60,838 nt of DNA from Vibrio xiamenensis (GCF_900100015.1 NZ_FNDD01000035.1:1-60838), one strand, 5' to 3'. Shown: positions 34,573-43,697, counted from the stretch's first letter. Notes: generated from the sequence alone by a model not told the origin. Numbers and translations are program-made.

Positions 34573-35268
34573 TTACCAAGGTAAAGTTCCGCTTTCTAAA
34601 CACACAAACTCGCGACTTTTCAGTTGATTTTGCGCGATTAACGTCAGCAACTTTTGCGCCGATTGCTCTGCAGTTAAATGCGCGTCTTTGGCCGCCATGG
34701 TGGTCAACATTCGCCCGGGATGCAGCGCAACCAATGCAATCCCAAACTCATCAAGATCATCGGCTAAACATAGAGTGAGCATATTTTGCGCCGCTTTACT
34801 GATGCGATAAGAATAGGAACAACCACTGCCTTTTGCGGCTAAATTGGCTTGCAGCGAGAGTGACCCGCGTCTGGAACTGACGTTGATAACCAAAGCCTGA
34901 GAGGAGCGCTGCAACGCGGCTAATGCGCCTTTGACCGTTGCCAGTACTGCAATGCAGTTGGTTTCAAGCTCTTTTCGCAAGAATTCCGGCTCTGTGCTTT
35001 CAAGGCTCGGCGCTCGGGTCCCTGAACCGGCATTGTTGATCACGACATCTAAGGTGGCATCGCCAAGCCATTGACTTAACTGCGTCTGATAATCCGCGCG
35101 GGTAATATCACACACCAATACTTGGGCGCCTGTTAACGTTTGGCTAAGCTGCTGCTTTGCCTTCTCACTTCGCACCACCAAATACAGTTGATAGCCTTGC
35201 TGTGAGGCTTGTTTGGCGAGTGCCAAACCAAAACCACGATTGGCTCCGGTGATCAATATATTACGCAT
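34573..35268 (-). CDS. short-chain dehydrogenase/reductase (SDR)
   Basis: 231 aa. Cofactor loop TGANRGFGLALA, NNAGSG, catalytic Ser in INVSSRRG and YxxxK in YSYRISKAAQ. A C-terminal LHPGRMLT is typical of the C-factor-like SDR branch. It reduces or oxidises a carbonyl/alcohol with NAD(P). The start MRNILIT has AAGGA upstream. Confidence 0.92.
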   Translation of the reverse strand: MRNILITGANRGFGLALAKQASQQGYQLYLVVRSEKAKQQLSQTLTGAQVLVCDITRADYQTQLSQWLGDATLDVVINNAGSGTRAPSLESTEPEFLRKELETNCIAVLATVKGALAALQRSSQALVINVSSRRGSLSLQANLAAKGSGCSYSYRISKAAQNMLTLCLADDLDEFGIALVALHPGRMLTTMAAKDAHLTAEQSAQKLLTLIAQNQLKSREFVCLESGTLPW

Positions 35269-35358
35269 ACTATGTCCTTGTTTAACGGCTGAGAAAGATG
35301 TCGTCAGGCAGGATGAATTTCTGAGCACAAGGCAATCGGGTTGAAGCGCGCTTAAACG

Positions 35359-35856
35359 CTAAGTGTTTGCGGTACTATCTTTACTCATACAAACTTTACT
35401 CATACAAATCGAAACATCGCGACCAACATACTTGCCATAGGGCGTGCACTCTTGATAGCCGTGTTTACGATAAAACTGAACAGCAGCTTGGTTGACTCGC
35501 CGCGTGGATAGTATCAAGTGTTGATAACCAAGCTCTGCGGCCGCCTGTTGCAATTGCTCAAGCAGATAACTGCCCGCGCCTTGGCGCTTGGAGTACATAC
35601 GTTTAAGCTCAGCGCATTGGGCGTCATAGGCGCGAAATCCACCGCACGCAACAGGCTCGTTCGCAACGTAAACCACGCCATAGCGGTCGCTATCTGCATG
35701 ATACTCTTCAGCCACAAATGAACTTTCGCCGCTGTCCTGCGTAAGGCGGGTTAACGAGGCGTTAAGCTCGGCAACCAACGCTTGGAAATCGTGATGCTCA
35801 GGCGTAACCAATTGATAAGTAAACGAGCTATCAAACTCAGACACGCGATTAACCAT
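35359..35856 (-). CDS. GNAT N-acetyltransferase
   Basis: 165 aa. Motif A is KRMYSKRQGAGSYLLEQLQ, the C-terminus STRRVNQAAVQFYRKHGYQE is a standard GNAT end. The start at 35856 (MVNRVSEF) overlaps the stop of the upstream GNAT gene by 8 bp, so translation is coupled. The last codons contain a 15-bp tandem duplication (35380-35409) that repeats CMSK. Confidence 0.86.
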   Translation of the reverse strand: MVNRVSEFDSSFTYQLVTPEHHDFQALVAELNASLTRLTQDSGESSFVAEEYHADSDRYGVVYVANEPVACGGFRAYDAQCAELKRMYSKRQGAGSYLLEQLQQAAAELGYQHLILSTRRVNQAAVQFYRKHGYQECTPYGKYVGRDVSICMSKVCMSKDSTANT

Positions 35857-36292
35857 GCTCTTCTGGGTGTTTCTGATAGATGTTTGGTCGAACGATTTGC
35901 ATAAACAGCGCAGGGTCATCCAGCGGGCTAAAACCAAATTGCTGATACAAACCATGTGCATCTCGCGTTGCGAGCACGATTCGGCGCAGACCTTGCACTT
36001 CAGGATGCATGGTGACAGCCTCTATCAAACGCTTACTCAGACCTTTCCCGCGGTACGCTTGGTCAATAAATACATCCGCTAAATAGGCGAAGGTTGCTTT
36101 GTCGGTAACCAAGCGCGCAAAACCAACCTGTTGATTATCTTGAGTATAAACCCCAAAACACAAGGAGTTATCGATAGCCTTTTGCAGGGTTTCACGAGGA
36201 ATCCCTTGAGCCCAATAACTCGTCGAGATAAAAGAATAAATCACCGAAAAATCGAGTTCGCTAGGGTCGCTACTGACTCTAAATTCGTCCAT
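35849..36292 (-). CDS. GNAT N-acetyltransferase
   Basis: 147 aa. ADVFIDQAYRGKGLSKRLIE gives the CoA-binding site; ATRDAHGLYQQFGFSPLDDP is the C-terminal signature of the YjgM/PA-type branch. AGGTGG lies 3 nt before the ATG. Overlaps the next GNAT gene (35359-35856) by 8 bp. Confidence 0.9.
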   Translation of the reverse strand: MDEFRVSSDPSELDFSVIYSFISTSYWAQGIPRETLQKAIDNSLCFGVYTQDNQQVGFARLVTDKATFAYLADVFIDQAYRGKGLSKRLIEAVTMHPEVQGLRRIVLATRDAHGLYQQFGFSPLDDPALFMQIVRPNIYQKHPEEHG

Positions 36293-36335
36293 TTACCACC
36301 TACATTTAATCAGCCAATTTTTGAACAATAAGCCG

Positions 36336-36536
36336 CTACTTAATATCGTCTTTTGTTATCAGCACCAGCAAAAAAATCAGCGCGACAGGCGGAAGCAAAG
36401 CCGAAGCACCGGCCATCGCGGCGGTAGTTTTTGGCGTTGCCGTTTTACGTTTACCCAAGTAATAACCGAGAAGCGTCATCACGATTACCAAGCCGATGAT
36501 TGCTTGACTGATCACTGTAAGAGAAATATTCATCAT
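36336..36536 (-). CDS. small two-helix membrane protein, unknown
   Basis: 66 aa. Two hydrophobic helices flank a basic loop (GKRKTATPKTTAAM). The end KDDIK is charged. AAGGA lies 4 nt before the first of two adjacent ATGs. Family not recognised. Confidence 0.55.
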   Translation of the reverse strand: MMNISLTVISQAIIGLVIVMTLLGYYLGKRKTATPKTTAAMAGASALLPPVALIFLLVLITKDDIK

Positions 36537-36635
36537 GCCTTCCTTGTTGCCATCGTAAGCCACATTCCGAGGTGGCGAGTATCGCTTTCAAGACTAAGTG
36601 AAGCGCTAAAAAGACACAAGCAATAAACCAAAGTG

Positions 36636-36829
36636 TCAGCATTGCAGTGCCAACACCAAAGCATCCACATATTGAACGCGGATAAACGCCGCATGGCGCT
36701 GCGTTCCTGCGTTTCAAAACCAAACTTTTGATATAAGGCAAAGGCGGCGTGATTGGTTGCATGCACTTGCAGCGAATACTTGTCGATCTCGTTGTAGCTG
36801 CTAACTAACTGCGCGAGCTCAATAGCACG
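36636..36829 (-). pseudogene. GNAT C-terminal fragment, 5'-deleted and frameshifted
   Basis: Reading minus-strand from 36829 gives AIELAQLVSSYNEIDKYSLQ, then VHATNHAAFALYQKFGFETQ, the last third of a GNAT. The N-terminal half is gone and the fragment begins inside the 3' end of the LysE gene. Near the end the frame shifts: RFIRVQYVDALVLALQC* reads on in another frame as a natural C-terminus. This is the product of a deletion that joined two genes. Confidence 0.65.
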
Positions 36830-37434
36830 CCACCGCCCATGGTGATAAACAGTCCGCCAGTGATTTTTGCCATTTTAGCTTCGAGGCCCGAAAACAAGGC
36901 GCTTTGACCAAGACGGCTAACCATCAAGGCATAACCTAAATGCACACTGGTGACAATAGCGCATATCGATAAATACATCGCTGAAAACTGTTCTAGATGG
37001 GGATGGGTAATATCCAAAAATTGAGGCAAAAATGCCGAAAGGAAGATCAGCGTTTTCGGGTTACTTGCCGAAACCATAAATGCTTGTAGAAATAAATGCC
37101 GCGGACGAACTGGCGTGCCACTAACCGAGAGCTGGGTTGGCGTTCGTTTAGCGCCAGAGAGTAGACTTTTAACGCCCAGATAAATCAGATAGCCACCGCC
37201 TAATAGCTTCATCACCATAAACCATGCAGGCAAACGGCTGATGAGCTCACCTACCCCAACCGCAACCAAACCGACCACAATCAGCTGGCAGCTTAGATTA
37301 CCTAAAATGGTCACCATCGCAGATTTCCAGCCATATTGCAGACTGTTCTTGAGCACCAATAGCACGTTTGGCCCGGGCGCCAGCGTCGTGAGCAAATACG
37401 CGGCGCAAAACATCAACCATAATTCCAAACTCAT
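36805..37434 (-). CDS. LysE/RhtB-family amino-acid exporter
   Basis: 209 aa with six helices. YLLTTLAPGPNVLLVLKNSL and the later FMVSASNPKTLIFLSAFLPQ are the family signatures. It exports an amino acid or derivative across the inner membrane. AAGGAG lies upstream of the ATG at 37434. Its last codons (LLSSRS) were probably created by the deletion that brought in the GNAT fragment. Confidence 0.92.
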   Translation of the reverse strand: MSLELWLMFCAAYLLTTLAPGPNVLLVLKNSLQYGWKSAMVTILGNLSCQLIVVGLVAVGVGELISRLPAWFMVMKLLGGGYLIYLGVKSLLSGAKRTPTQLSVSGTPVRPRHLFLQAFMVSASNPKTLIFLSAFLPQFLDITHPHLEQFSAMYLSICAIVTSVHLGYALMVSRLGQSALFSGLEAKMAKITGGLFITMGGGVLLSSRS

Positions 37435-37523
37435 CACTTACTCCTTGTGACTTGCCGCCAACCTTAATTCGCTCAGCGACACCGAAATCTTCCCTTCTTA
37501 CCTGACGGCTGTGGCGATAAGGC

Positions 37524-37766
37524 TTATCCGCATCTTGCTCCTAGCATCTGAGGCAATTCAAGCAGACTTGAAACAATCGAATATTGCGCCAAATCCTCGC
37601 CATAACGCTGCTGATATAAATCTCGCGCGTGCTGCCGACTTTGAGCGCTAATTGTATTTCCAGACAGCTCAAAGCCCTGCTTTAACAATTGTTCGAGTTC
37701 TTGCGGGTAGGTTGCGCTGTCCACATCACAATCTATCACTACATCATGTTTGATTAAAAACTGCAT
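37524..37766 (-). CDS. unknown 80-aa protein
   Basis: 80 aa, soluble, acidic: MQFLIKHDVVIDCDVDSATY, a helix, then LYQQRYGEDLAQYSIVSSLL. The start at 37766 is chosen with GGTG upstream; an ATG... variant three codons earlier is possible. No family recognised. Confidence 0.5.
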   Translation of the reverse strand: MQFLIKHDVVIDCDVDSATYPQELEQLLKQGFELSGNTISAQSRQHARDLYQQRYGEDLAQYSIVSSLLELPQMLGARCG

Positions 37767-38132
37767 CGTCACCATACTTTTTGTCCACCACAGTTATGAA
37801 TACGGAAGCGTTAAAAGGGCCAAACCTGAGTAGAGTTTTGCAAGTCATGGGCGACTGACGATTGGCTTGCTCCACATTATTTGAATTGCCAATTCAATAC
37901 AAGCCAGTGATATAAAAATTCAGCCATAGCAGAAGGTTATCAACAAATAGACTGATAGGCAGTGAGATCAATCGCTTCGATTTCGCACACCGCTTTGATG
38001 TGCGGATTGGTCGCTAGAGGCCGCTAGGCTGGCGTTATTGGGTGAATAATACAGTTGGTACACATCGCTCTCCCTTAAAAACCGCATTTTATCCATTATT
38101 TAACTAAGTTTTTATTTAACTGAGTGTTGGAT
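37767..38132. other. intergenic region holding a GST remnant
   Basis: 366 bp without an intact gene. It contains the remnant of a glutathione S-transferase gene (37940-38063, listed separately). The rest shows no clear terminator or RNA. Confidence 0.5.
37940..38063 (-). pseudogene. glutathione S-transferase remnant (internal deletion)
   Basis: From a GTG at 38063 with GGGAG upstream, the minus strand reads MYQLYYSPNNASLA, a typical GST N-terminal strand and catalytic-loop start. Then the frame shifts and LATNPHIKAVCEIEAIDLTA, YQSIC* follows, a typical GST C-terminus. About 150 codons are missing between them. The hexamer CTAGCG occurs on both sides of the join, which suggests deletion between short repeats. 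Confidence 0.6.
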
Positions 38133-38513
38133 TTAATTTGCCAACCAACTCAAGGCTTGCTGATAATCGTTAAACGAACGCACTTCGCCGTTGATAAACC
38201 AATCACCGATTTTCGCCGCCCACGCTTGCCAGTCGTGCTCGCCATACAGGGCAATTTTGTCAAACTCAGAACCCAGGCTAAGCCCCAACTTGAAATCATC
38301 CCAAGCGGCTCTAAGTTCCCACCCTTCAAACTCGCTGGCATCAAACAGCACTTTGACGCGCGGCTCATTCACTTTGGCTAACGCGGCTTCCAACATTGGA
38401 GCCAACCGTTGGTAATCATCATGGGTTAATTTGCCAACCGCTTTGATGGCAACAAAAAAGTGTTCGCCGACACGGTCAAGCCCGATAGAAACGCCATGTT
38501 TGCTGATGTTCAT
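38133..38513 (-). CDS. SpoIIAA/STAS-like protein (UspA-associated YtxB type)
   Basis: 126 aa, starting MNISKHGVSIGLDRVGEHFF. VKVLFDASEFEGWELRAAWDD, then KIALYGEHDWQAWAAKI, matches the SpoIIAA-like/DUF3478 group with a STAS-like fold. These proteins may bind lipids or nucleotides; role unknown. AAGGAG lies upstream of the ATG at 38513. Confidence 0.83.
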   Translation of the reverse strand: MNISKHGVSIGLDRVGEHFFVAIKAVGKLTHDDYQRLAPMLEAALAKVNEPRVKVLFDASEFEGWELRAAWDDFKLGLSLGSEFDKIALYGEHDWQAWAAKIGDWFINGEVRSFNDYQQALSWLAN

Positions 38514-38585
38514 GATCTGCTCCTTGGTAAAGGCATGGTCATCGTAAGCATGGCTCACCCAGGTAAAAAATGCCCAGCTGCAACC

Positions 38586-39104
38586 TTAGATTGAATCAGC
38601 GTAAAGGCCGCCGTTAAAAGCGTTATCACGATACCAACTCGGCACTTCACGCTTACTCCACTTAGCAAAACGAGATTTGTCCCCTAAATAGAATCGGCGA
38701 TACGCCAATACCGGGTCGTCGACCACTTTGTACTCATCGGGCATCGCTTGAGCAAACGGGGTAAGACTTTGATGCGGGAAGGCGCGGTTAAGTTCGGGAA
38801 TATCACCAATCTGTTTTAGCACCGCCATCGACTTGTGATCCTCACTCTTTGCGTAACGAAATTGGTATTCACGGTTGAGGGCCTGAGTAAGTTGATATAA
38901 CCATTGGAAGTTGGCGTAAGATTCTTCCACCCACAATACGCATGGGTGCTTAATGTGGGTGGATTTGTAGGGCGTGGTGAACCCCTTTTTATTCAGCGCG
39001 GTACAAAGCAGTTGCACGCTTTCCAAAATCATTTTCACCACATGTTGATCGCAGTGGTATTGAGCGCAGCGCTCGATATCGAGATCCAAGATAAAAATAT
39101 TCAT
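38586..39104 (-). CDS. phage-like conserved protein of unknown function
   Basis: 172 aa, starting MNIFILDLDIERCAQYHCDQ. HVVKMILESVQLLCTAL and HPCVLWVEESYANFQWLYQL are repeated in a family I recall from T4-like phages and marine bacteria. It is sometimes described as related to DNA-glycosylase-type proteins, but I cannot confirm that. Soluble. Ribosome binding site weak. Confidence 0.65.
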   Translation of the reverse strand: MNIFILDLDIERCAQYHCDQHVVKMILESVQLLCTALNKKGFTTPYKSTHIKHPCVLWVEESYANFQWLYQLTQALNREYQFRYAKSEDHKSMAVLKQIGDIPELNRAFPHQSLTPFAQAMPDEYKVVDDPVLAYRRFYLGDKSRFAKWSKREVPSWYRDNAFNGGLYADSI

Positions 39105-39207
39105 CGCTAGCCATAACTGACCTGAGTTAAACACTGTCTCTGTATACGTACTCGCTGTGATATTGGATTAGTCTTACTTATCAAGGGCGTCAAAAACCGC
39201 AATCTCA

Positions 39208-39702
39208 CTATTCAAAACGGCGCTCAGGCTCGCTTTGATGCAAATACCGCGTGAACGTATCTTTTGGCCTTTCTAAACCATTGGATGCTAAAGTGCGCGA
39301 TGCCATACCGCGATGATTGCTGCCATGAGTCAAAAGATGGAGCAGAATTTCTTCCACCGACAACCTCCCGGTGTCGCCATCGGTGAAACGAAACGCAATC
39401 TGGCGCAGGCATTGATCCGTATTGAGCGCAGCCACGTAATCGCACAACCACTGGTCTTGGCTCGACATACGTTGTCTCAGCTCGGCAAAACTTGGCGTTT
39501 CAGGCGTATTGTCGCCGCTAAATGGGTCGGGCAAACCTTGCAGTCGGCTGATAAACAGCGCATCCACCACCGCAGTATGATTTAAAATCCGTACGAAAAA
39601 CTCGCGGTCATCGCCAGGCAACTGACTCTCTTGGCGCTCACCAAAATCGAGAATTTCTTGATTAGACCAACGTTTATAGGCAAACGCCTTACTAAAATCC
39701 AT
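39208..39702 (-). CDS. DinB-family (metal-dependent four-helix bundle) protein
   Basis: 164 aa. The metal ligands of DinB are seen: His in RILNHTAVVDALF and two in THGSNHRGMA. Relatives use bacillithiol, mycothiol or other thiols for detoxification. AAGGAG lies upstream of the ATG. The next gene upstream ends 4 bp before it, so the two are probably one transcript. Confidence 0.9.
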   Translation of the reverse strand: MDFSKAFAYKRWSNQEILDFGERQESQLPGDDREFFVRILNHTAVVDALFISRLQGLPDPFSGDNTPETPSFAELRQRMSSQDQWLCDYVAALNTDQCLRQIAFRFTDGDTGRLSVEEILLHLLTHGSNHRGMASRTLASNGLERPKDTFTRYLHQSEPERRFE

Positions 39703-39706
39703 TTCC

Positions 39707-40093
39707 TTACTCCTTAACGTTTAGAGTTTCGACCCAAGCACTGCGCCACTCTGGCGCGGGGTAATCATCTGGCCAATATTCGGTTTGGCGATGAATCAAG
39801 CCATCTTTCACAATGTGAAAGGTAATCGCATTGGCACGTACGACACCATCGGTGACTGCCACGTTAGTGACCACTTGCGTTCCTTCGGCAACGATAGACA
39901 TTACCTCAAATTGCCAACGGCCATTGGCAGGATAAGCGCTGTTGATCGCGGCAAAATTCTCCCGCCCTTTAATGCGCTCAGCCGACTGAGGCCAGTCACA
40001 GGTAAAGTCTTCACTCAGCCACTCACTGGCGTGATAAAAATCATTGCTTTGCATCGCTTGCCAATACGCGATGACCACCGCTTTTGCATCCAT
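39707..40093 (-). CDS. SnoaL-like (NTF2-fold) protein
   Basis: 128 aa, cone-shaped NTF2 fold. VIAYWQAMQSNDFYHASEWL and the central YPANGRWQFEVMSIVAEGTQ are typical of SnoaL-like proteins. Many act on small hydrophobic molecules. Probably co-transcribed with the DinB gene 4 bp downstream. Confidence 0.82.
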   Translation of the reverse strand: MDAKAVVIAYWQAMQSNDFYHASEWLSEDFTCDWPQSAERIKGRENFAAINSAYPANGRWQFEVMSIVAEGTQVVTNVAVTDGVVRANAITFHIVKDGLIHRQTEYWPDDYPAPEWRSAWVETLNVKE

Positions 40094-40157
40094 AAAAATC
40101 GGTCCTTGTTGATGTATAAGATAATTGCAGCGTTAACACTGAATTGGAAAATAGTGG

Positions 40158-40679
40158 CTATTCCGGGCGAGACAGAACCCAGCGCTGTAAGCATTCCCCA
40201 TCGTCGTCCACGACATTGTGTTGGTAAACAAAGCCGCATTTTTTTACCACGCTCAGTGATGCGTGATTGTACGGCGATATCTGTGCGTACACTTGATCAA
40301 TGAGCGAAGCGGAAAACGCGATTTGCGCCAATTCTTTCACCGCCAAGGTTGCCAGTCCTCGACCTTGCATTGATGGTGCGACGTTGTAGCCAATCTCGAC
40401 TTGCCGATGTTGAGGCGCCTGTTTAAAGCCAATGCTGCCAACCACCGTTTGCTCGATACAAATGGTTTTCTCGATACAAATAGTTTTCTCCATACAGATA
40501 AAGTACGGCAACGCCCACTTTGTCGCAGTACCAGCCTGAGCAAGTTGTATTGACCTTTGCAAAACATGGGGTGGCGGGCAAGCTTGTGCGCAAAACTGCA
40601 CGCTTGAATCGGACTTGAGGGGCTGGTCATCAATCAAGCGTTGCAGCGATTCAAGGGATAATTGGGTCAGTAAATTCAT
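40158..40679 (-). CDS. GNAT N-acetyltransferase with a triple 18-bp repeat
   Basis: 173 aa, RimJ/RimL-like: NVAPSMQGRGLATLAVKELA is the CoA loop, SPYNHASLSVVKKCGF the C-terminal motif. In front of strand 4 three tandem 18-bp units (40451-40504 on the plus strand) encode ICMEKT-ICIEKT-ICIEQT. This probably lengthens a beta-hairpin. The ATG overlaps the upstream GNAT stop by 4 bp (ATGA). Confidence 0.86.
   Translation of the reverse strand: MNLLTQLSLESLQRLIDDQPLKSDSSVQFCAQACPPPHVLQRSIQLAQAGTATKWALPYFICMEKTICIEKTICIEQTVVGSIGFKQAPQHRQVEIGYNVAPSMQGRGLATLAVKELAQIAFSASLIDQVYAQISPYNHASLSVVKKCGFVYQHNVVDDDGECLQRWVLSRPE
40451..40504 (+). repeat. three tandem 18-bp units inside a GNAT gene
   Basis: Units 40451-40468, 40469-40486 and 40487-40504 differ at a few positions and keep the reading frame. 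The first two are nearly identical, so the last duplication looks recent. Confidence 0.8.
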
Positions 40680-41212
40680 GCGTTAGTGCTCGGCGCGCGC
40701 CAGCGGAAAATGTGGTCGTCATACACACGCCCGCCAATTTGATAGGCGTTTTCCACCACTTCATCAAGCCAAAACCCACACTTGATCAAGACGCGCTCTG
40801 ACGCGATGTTACCGGCCGTGACCACGGCTTGAAACTCACCAATCTGATGCGCTCGCACTGCCCAATCGAGCAAAGCCGCCAACGATTCCGTGCCGTATTG
40901 TTTGCCATGGTGCTCTGCAAGCAGCAAATAACCCACCTCATACGCGCCATCTTCGGTGGTAAAAAAGCCGGTGACGCCTATGGGTTGTTGGGTTTTGATA
41001 TCACGAATGACTAACGTCAGCCAAGAGGCGCTACCTTCAACCCACGGCTGCAAACGCGCGTCAAACTTCTCCCGCACCTGCAGCTCGTCTTTTCGATCAA
41101 AACACAGCTCAATCACTTTGGGGTCAGTATTGAGTTTAAAAAACAGCGGCCAGTCGTTTTCGGTAATGGGAGTTAGAGTTAAACGCGGTGTTTTGATGCA
41201 CAGCGACGGCAT
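40676..41212 (-). CDS. GNAT N-acetyltransferase, RimJ/RimL-like
   Basis: 178 aa. TPRLTLTPITENDWPLFFKL is the usual RimJ start, LAEHHGKQYGTESLAALLDW the CoA site, and TAGNIASERVLIKCGF the end motif. AAGGAT lies upstream of the ATG. It overlaps the next GNAT by 4 bp, giving a coupled acetyltransferase pair. Confidence 0.9.
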   Translation of the reverse strand: MPSLCIKTPRLTLTPITENDWPLFFKLNTDPKVIELCFDRKDELQVREKFDARLQPWVEGSASWLTLVIRDIKTQQPIGVTGFFTTEDGAYEVGYLLLAEHHGKQYGTESLAALLDWAVRAHQIGEFQAVVTAGNIASERVLIKCGFWLDEVVENAYQIGGRVYDDHIFRWRAPSTNA

Positions 41213-41288
41213 AACATATCCTTATGAGTGAAACGGGCGAGCGAAGCCATCAATATATCGATTCCAGACCATTTATCCAAGTCATTGA

Positions 41289-43697
41289 TTAACCTTGTTC
41301 AAGTCGCTGTTCTAAACGGGTTTTATCCAGTGGCGGTGAATAGTAATAGCCCTGAATAAATTGGCAGCCACGCTGCTCAACAAACGCGAGCTGCTCTGCT
41401 GTTTCAACCCCTTCCACCACGATGGTTAATCGCAGGTCGTGCGCCATGGTGATGATGGTAGAGATCAGCTGGCACTGCTCTTCATTTTGTGGAATATCGA
41501 TGATAAAGCTGCGGTCGATTTTAAGCGTGTCCCACGGAATCTTAGATAAGTAAGACAGTGACGAGTAACCGGTACCAAAATCATCAATCGCCAAACAGAC
41601 ACCCAACGCTTTAATTTGATTAAGCAGCGGCAGAACTTCTTTTTCGCGCTCAATGTACACCGATTCGGTCAATTCAAGCTCGAGAGATTGTGCCGGAAAT
41701 TGGCTCTCTTGAAGCACTTCCGTCAAGGTATTAATAAAGTGACCAAAGCGTAGCTGATAAGCGGAAACGTTAACCGAAACTTTGAGCTGCGCGAAACCCA
41801 GTGCATGCCAACTGGCACCATCAAAACAGGCTTGGCGCAACACGTAATGGCCCAACTTTTCAATGTTACCGGTCTCTTCGGCAATCGGAATAAATTCTGC
41901 AGGCGATATCCAGCCCAGTTCATCATCATGCCAGCGAGCCAGCGCTTCAACCCCGACCGGCATAGACTCATGAGGCGAAAATTGCGGCTGATAGAACACT
42001 TGCAAACCTTGCGATTCCAGCGCTGCTTTAAGTTTAAAACTTAGCATCAGTTTACGTTGGCTCTGCTCGGTGAGGCGATCTTCATATAAGCCATAAGAGC
42101 CGCGGCGATGACGCTTAGCTTCGTATAGGCTGGCGTCGGCTTCTTGCAATAAATTACGCTTTTCGCCGCCACGCTGAATGCTGGCGCCGATGGTTGCCGA
42201 GGCGTAAATGACGGTCTGCTCGCCAATCTGCATTTCGGGCTTTAACAAACTTTGAATGTCGGCAATGATCCGTTCCACCAAAGTCAAATCACTGCTGTTA
42301 ATTAACAGCGCAAATTCATCACCGCCAGTTCGCGACAGAATATCAATCTGCTGGCGATGATTGTTTTGCACTTGAGTTAACCGCGCCGCAACGTGTTTAA
42401 GCACATTGTCACCGGCGCCATGGCCGTAACTGTCGTTAACGTCTTTAAAGTGGTCGAGGTCAATGACTAACAAAGTGGCACTTTGATTGGCAATTGCAGA
42501 CAAATGCTCGTCGAGCACACGGCGATTGGGCAGCAAGGTCAATTGGTCATGACGCGCCAAATAACTTAAGCGTTGCTGAGCACGTTTTTGTTCGTCGATA
42601 TTGACCAGTGAAAACACGAACGTCGCCTGCTTATTTTGCTGCGACACCACTTGGTTGACTGCTAGCAAGCCTTGATGCTGATAACCGTCACCAAAGTGAA
42701 CCTCACCGCGCCACTGCTCACTGAGCACAGTGTCAAGATCAATAAACCGGCCATCGATTTGAAACAGCGCTCCAACCACTCGATATTGCTCAGAAAAATT
42801 GCCGCTATCCAAACCGAGCATGGCGCAAAATGTCTCGTTGGCGTGCAAAATGCGGCCATCACCATTCACAAACGCCAAGCCCTCGCTGGCATTGCTAAAT
42901 ACCGTCGCGGCTTGCTCAAGCTGATAGTTTTTGCTTTCCATCTCATCGAGCAATTGACGGCTGGTGGTAAACAATAATCCCCAGCGAAAATCGTCGGCTT
43001 GCAGGTAACTGACAAATGTGTGGCGCTTGAGAAGTACAAACAGCAGCAAAGGCACCGCATAAGCGCTGGCGGTTAACACTTTGCCATCCAAACCGCCAAA
43101 CACAATCGCGACGATTTCAGGACTAAAACCAAACGCAATCAGTGGGAACGCGATGCCATCAAAACACAGTACCGCAATAAACAGCGCCACATACAGCAAA
43201 CCAGTAATAATAAAACCCAGATTGAGCTTTTTGAGTTTTTCAAACGCAAACAATAAGGTCAGCAGTTCGAGCAGAATTAACACGCCGCCCAAAATAATAA
43301 ACGCCGTGGAGACATTGAACAGTTGCGCTGAAATATTATGTGGATTGATCACCGCTTGATGCTGAAGCGTTTCTGCCACCAACGCCGAAAAAATCACGTT
43401 GAATAAATCCACCAGCACCACCAACTTGACGATATGGCGCAGGATCAATACATCGCGTTCCACCAGCACAAACATTACCACCGACATCATAAACGCGCCG
43501 TAGCACAAATTGCCGCCAGAGACGTTGATATCTGGGCTAATCGGTAGTGAATAGACATTGCCAAAAAAGCCGCCAATCAGCAGCACTAGCGCAATATAGA
43601 TGTAGAAAGCGGCTTTACGAATTGAGCCGTGTAGCGACGTAAAGTAAAGAGGAAAGATTGAAAAAACCACAATCTGCAGAGCAAACAGTTCAAGCAT
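41289..43697 (-). CDS. membrane GGDEF-EAL protein (c-di-GMP turnover)
   Basis: 802 aa. The N-terminal 240 residues have about seven hydrophobic helices. A PAS-like segment (VFSNASEGLAFVNGDGRILH) follows. The GGDEF domain has an intact SRTGGDEFALL; the EAL domain has EALARW, ELTESVYIE, IDDFGTGYSSLSYL and KIDRSFI, so both synthesis and hydrolysis of cyclic di-GMP look possible. It probably senses a membrane-linked or PAS-bound signal and controls biofilm and motility. Confidence 0.95.
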   Translation of the reverse strand: MLELFALQIVVFSIFPLYFTSLHGSIRKAAFYIYIALVLLIGGFFGNVYSLPISPDINVSGGNLCYGAFMMSVVMFVLVERDVLILRHIVKLVVLVDLFNVIFSALVAETLQHQAVINPHNISAQLFNVSTAFIILGGVLILLELLTLLFAFEKLKKLNLGFIITGLLYVALFIAVLCFDGIAFPLIAFGFSPEIVAIVFGGLDGKVLTASAYAVPLLLFVLLKRHTFVSYLQADDFRWGLLFTTSRQLLDEMESKNYQLEQAATVFSNASEGLAFVNGDGRILHANETFCAMLGLDSGNFSEQYRVVGALFQIDGRFIDLDTVLSEQWRGEVHFGDGYQHQGLLAVNQVVSQQNKQATFVFSLVNIDEQKRAQQRLSYLARHDQLTLLPNRRVLDEHLSAIANQSATLLVIDLDHFKDVNDSYGHGAGDNVLKHVAARLTQVQNNHRQQIDILSRTGGDEFALLINSSDLTLVERIIADIQSLLKPEMQIGEQTVIYASATIGASIQRGGEKRNLLQEADASLYEAKRHRRGSYGLYEDRLTEQSQRKLMLSFKLKAALESQGLQVFYQPQFSPHESMPVGVEALARWHDDELGWISPAEFIPIAEETGNIEKLGHYVLRQACFDGASWHALGFAQLKVSVNVSAYQLRFGHFINTLTEVLQESQFPAQSLELELTESVYIEREKEVLPLLNQIKALGVCLAIDDFGTGYSSLSYLSKIPWDTLKIDRSFIIDIPQNEEQCQLISTIITMAHDLRLTIVVEGVETAEQLAFVEQRGCQFIQGYYYSPPLDKTRLEQRLEQG

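Noticed and set aside
38010..38045. GGCTGGCGTTATTGGG as an attC core
   Set aside because: It is explained by the codons for SPNNAS in the GST remnant.
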